This document shows positions 6,125 to 7,177 of a stretch of DNA of 7,177 nt, one piece after another; within the stretch, counting starts at the first letter, position 1; every line of letters begins with the position of its first letter. The stretch spans positions 30,362 to 37,538 of the forward strand of contig PBUO01000076.1 of NCBI GenBank assembly GCA_002727895.1, given 5' to 3'. The position numbers and the translations under genes are program-made. A model generated the notes under the pieces. It ran no database searches. It saw only the letters and a list, made by a program, of their open reading frames with translations, and was not told where the DNA came from. The DNA comes from Acidimicrobiaceae bacterium. Lineage in GTDB: Bacteria > Actinomycetota > Acidimicrobiia > Acidimicrobiales > MedAcidi-G1.

Positions 6125-6754
6125 ATGCTCGAGATCACCTACGCACCCATCGAGGCGAAGTGGGCGAAGGAGTTGGCGGCCATCGAGCGGGCGGCCTTCC
6201 CGACGGCCGGCATCGAGGACCTCCTGGAGGAGGCCGACGTCCTCGCCCTGTGCGAGACGTTCCCCGAGGGCGGCTTCGTGGCCCTCGATGGCGACACGCC
6301 GGTGGGCATGGGCGTCGGCATCCTCATCGACTTCGACTTCGACGACCCCCACCACTCGCTGGACGACCTGGTCGGCGAGTACTCGTGCGGCAATCACCGG
6401 GAGGACGCCGACTGGTACTACGGGGTGACCATCGCCGTGGACCCGGGTTACCGGCGCCTGGGCATCGGACACGAGCTGTATATCCGCCGCAAGGACGTGG
6501 TCCGGCGCCTCGGCAAGAAGGGGATCGTGGCCGGGGGCGTCATCCCCGGCTACAGGAACCATATCGACGACATGTCGGCCGACGAGTACGTCGACAGGGT
6601 CCGGGCCGGCGAGCTCTACGACCCGACGCTCAGCTTCCAGATCGAGAATGGCTTCGAGGCCGTGTGCGCCATCCCCGACTACATGGACGACCCGGCGGTG
6701 GGCAACAACGCCGTCCTCATCGTCTGGCACAACCCCGACCTCCCCACCGACTGA
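6125..6754 (+). CDS. GNAT-family N-acetyltransferase, like the GNAT half of YhcX-type nitrilase fusions
   Basis: This 209-residue enzyme should move an acyl group from acyl-CoA to an amine. The acyl-CoA loop is VDPGYRRLGIGHELY (105-119), fitting the R/Q-x-x-G-x-G pattern of GNAT motif A. Downstream, GIVAGGVIPGYRNH (133-146), MSADEYVDRV (150-159) and GELYDPTLSFQIENGF (162-177) closely resemble the distinctive tail of the GNAT domain in bacterial YhcX-like proteins, where about 210 residues of GNAT precede a carbon-nitrogen hydrolase. Here the protein stops at that domain boundary, after VLIVWHN, with no frameshift remnant of a nitrilase in the 89 bases that follow. AGGAG at 6113-6117 lies seven bases before the ATG. 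The 22-base gap to the Ntn-hydrolase gene indicates one operon, and the two may act on the same amine or amide. The acceptor is unknown. Confidence 0.88.
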   Translation: MLEITYAPIEAKWAKELAAIERAAFPTAGIEDLLEEADVLALCETFPEGGFVALDGDTPVGMGVGILIDFDFDDPHHSLDDLVGEYSCGNHREDADWYYGVTIAVDPGYRRLGIGHELYIRRKDVVRRLGKKGIVAGGVIPGYRNHIDDMSADEYVDRVRAGELYDPTLSFQIENGFEAVCAIPDYMDDPAVGNNAVLIVWHNPDLPTD

Positions 6755-6766
6755 GGTGAGGGGCCG

Positions 6767-6795
6767 CCGACCGGCGCGGCCGATTCACCGGTCGG
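6767..6795. terminator. Inverted repeat after the GNAT gene: terminator or operator
   Basis: CCGACCGG (6767-6774) pairs perfectly with CCGGTCGG (6788-6795) around a 13-base loop. It begins 13 bases after the GNAT stop, where a terminator would be expected, and is followed only by TTCGG, not a T-tract. It also overlaps the candidate -35 of the next gene, so it could instead be a regulator's binding site. Confidence 0.4.
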
Positions 6796-6812
6796 TTCGG
6801 AGCGCCTAGGGT
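6784..6812 (+). promoter_or_regulatory. Promoter of the HAD phosphatase gene
   Basis: TTCACC (6784-6789, four of six to TTGACA) and TAGGGT (6807-6812, four of six to TATAAT) are separated by exactly 17 bases. Transcription would start near 6819, giving a leader of about 25 bases that contains GGAGG. This is the best-formed promoter in the window and suggests the gene is transcribed apart from the GNAT operon. Confidence 0.5.
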
Positions 6813-6843
6813 CGGAGGAGACGCCGAACCGCCGGAGGTTGCC

Positions 6844-7177
6844 ATGGGCCGCATCGACGGCCTGCTCGTCGACATCGACGGCGTGCTGTCGGTCTCGTGG
6901 GTGGCGATCGACGGCGCGCCCGACGCCCTCGCCCGGGTGCGGGACCTCGGCATCCCGGTGCGTTTTGCCACCAACACCACGACCCGGTCCCGGGCCGAGG
7001 TGGCCGGCCTGCTGACGTCGGCCGGGATGGCCGTCGACCCCGACGAGATCCTGACCGCACCGGTGGCCACGGCCGCCCACCTGCGGCGCCATCACCCGGG
7101 TGCCCGGTGCTTCCTACTTAACTCCGGCGATCTGTCGGCCGACATGGTGGGCATCGACGTGGTGGCCGACGGCGACG
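6844..7177 (+). CDS. HAD-superfamily subfamily IIA phosphatase, N-terminal part (cut by the window edge)
   Basis: The 111 codons present encode the front of a HAD-type hydrolase, which removes phosphate from small molecules through an aspartyl-phosphate intermediate. LLVDIDGVL (7-15) is HAD motif I, with nucleophile D10 and acid/base D12. RFATNTTTRSR (40-50) is motif II with T43, in the TN-T form typical of subfamily IIA (NagD-, PGP- and LHPP-like proteins). The cap domain begins after about residue 75 and runs off the right edge, so motifs III and IV are not visible. The ATG at 6844 is chosen because GGAGG at 6834-6838 lies five bases upstream. The sequence around motifs I and II reminds me most of the LHPP-like branch, but the substrate cannot be called from this fragment. 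It follows the GNAT gene by 89 bases and has its own promoter. Confidence 0.88.
   Translation, partial: MGRIDGLLVDIDGVLSVSWVAIDGAPDALARVRDLGIPVRFATNTTTRSRAEVAGLLTSAGMAVDPDEILTAPVATAAHLRRHHPGARCFLLNSGDLSADMVGIDVVADGD

Noticed and set aside
5196..6428. 410-residue plus-strand frame across the C45 and GNAT genes
   Set aside because: It is an Arg/Pro/Gly-rich shadow in a different frame of two well-supported genes.
1..7177. tRNA, rRNA, CRISPR, insertion-sequence or phage features
   Set aside because: No cloverleaf, rRNA-like segment, regularly spaced repeat, transposase or terminal inverted repeat was seen; composition is uniform apart from the short AT-rich spacer near 4907-4960.

Overview
The window is very GC-rich (roughly 70%), has strong third-position G/C bias and dense gene packing. 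It carries a Corynebacterium-like fused proline-catabolic enzyme and -10 elements of the TAGRRT type. Together these suggest a high-GC actinobacterium, possibly of the Acidimicrobiia; the class is an inference from general style, not from a marker gene.

Layout from left to right. (1) 1-147, minus strand: the first 49 codons of a pseudouridine-5'-phosphate glycosidase (psuG), running off the left edge. (2) 148-287: a 140-bp divergent spacer with a -10-like element, a strong leader hairpin and a 16-bp inverted repeat whose right arm covers the ribosome-binding site and start of the next gene. (3) 288-614, plus: an unrecognised 108-residue protein. (4) 633-1415, minus: a regulator with an N-terminal PAS domain and a C-terminal AraC-type DNA-binding domain; it converges on gene 3 across an 18-bp gap holding a GC-rich hairpin. 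(5) 1468-4920, plus: a 1150-residue bifunctional proline dehydrogenase / P5C dehydrogenase (PutA), divergent from the regulator across 52 bp. (6) 4921-5010: an unusually AT-rich spacer with a perfect 19-bp palindrome next to an extended -10. (7) 5011-6102, plus: an Ntn-hydrolase of the acyl-CoA:6-aminopenicillanate acyltransferase / peptidase C45 family. (8) 6125-6754, plus: a GNAT acetyltransferase resembling the N-terminal half of YhcX-type GNAT-nitrilase fusions, but standing alone. (9) 6844-7177, plus: the start of a HAD-IIA phosphatase, behind its own promoter and running off the right edge.

Functional reading. The PAS-AraC protein is the obvious candidate regulator of putA, because this PutA lacks the N-terminal ribbon-helix-helix domain that lets enterobacterial PutA repress itself. 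Genes 7 and 8 look like a two-gene operon (22-bp gap, good ribosome-binding site) under the palindrome. They pair an amide-handling Ntn enzyme with an acetyltransferase whose relatives are normally fused to a different amidase, a nitrilase. This pairing and the 19-bp operator-like palindrome are the most interesting points in the window. I see no mobile element, CRISPR array, tRNA or rRNA.
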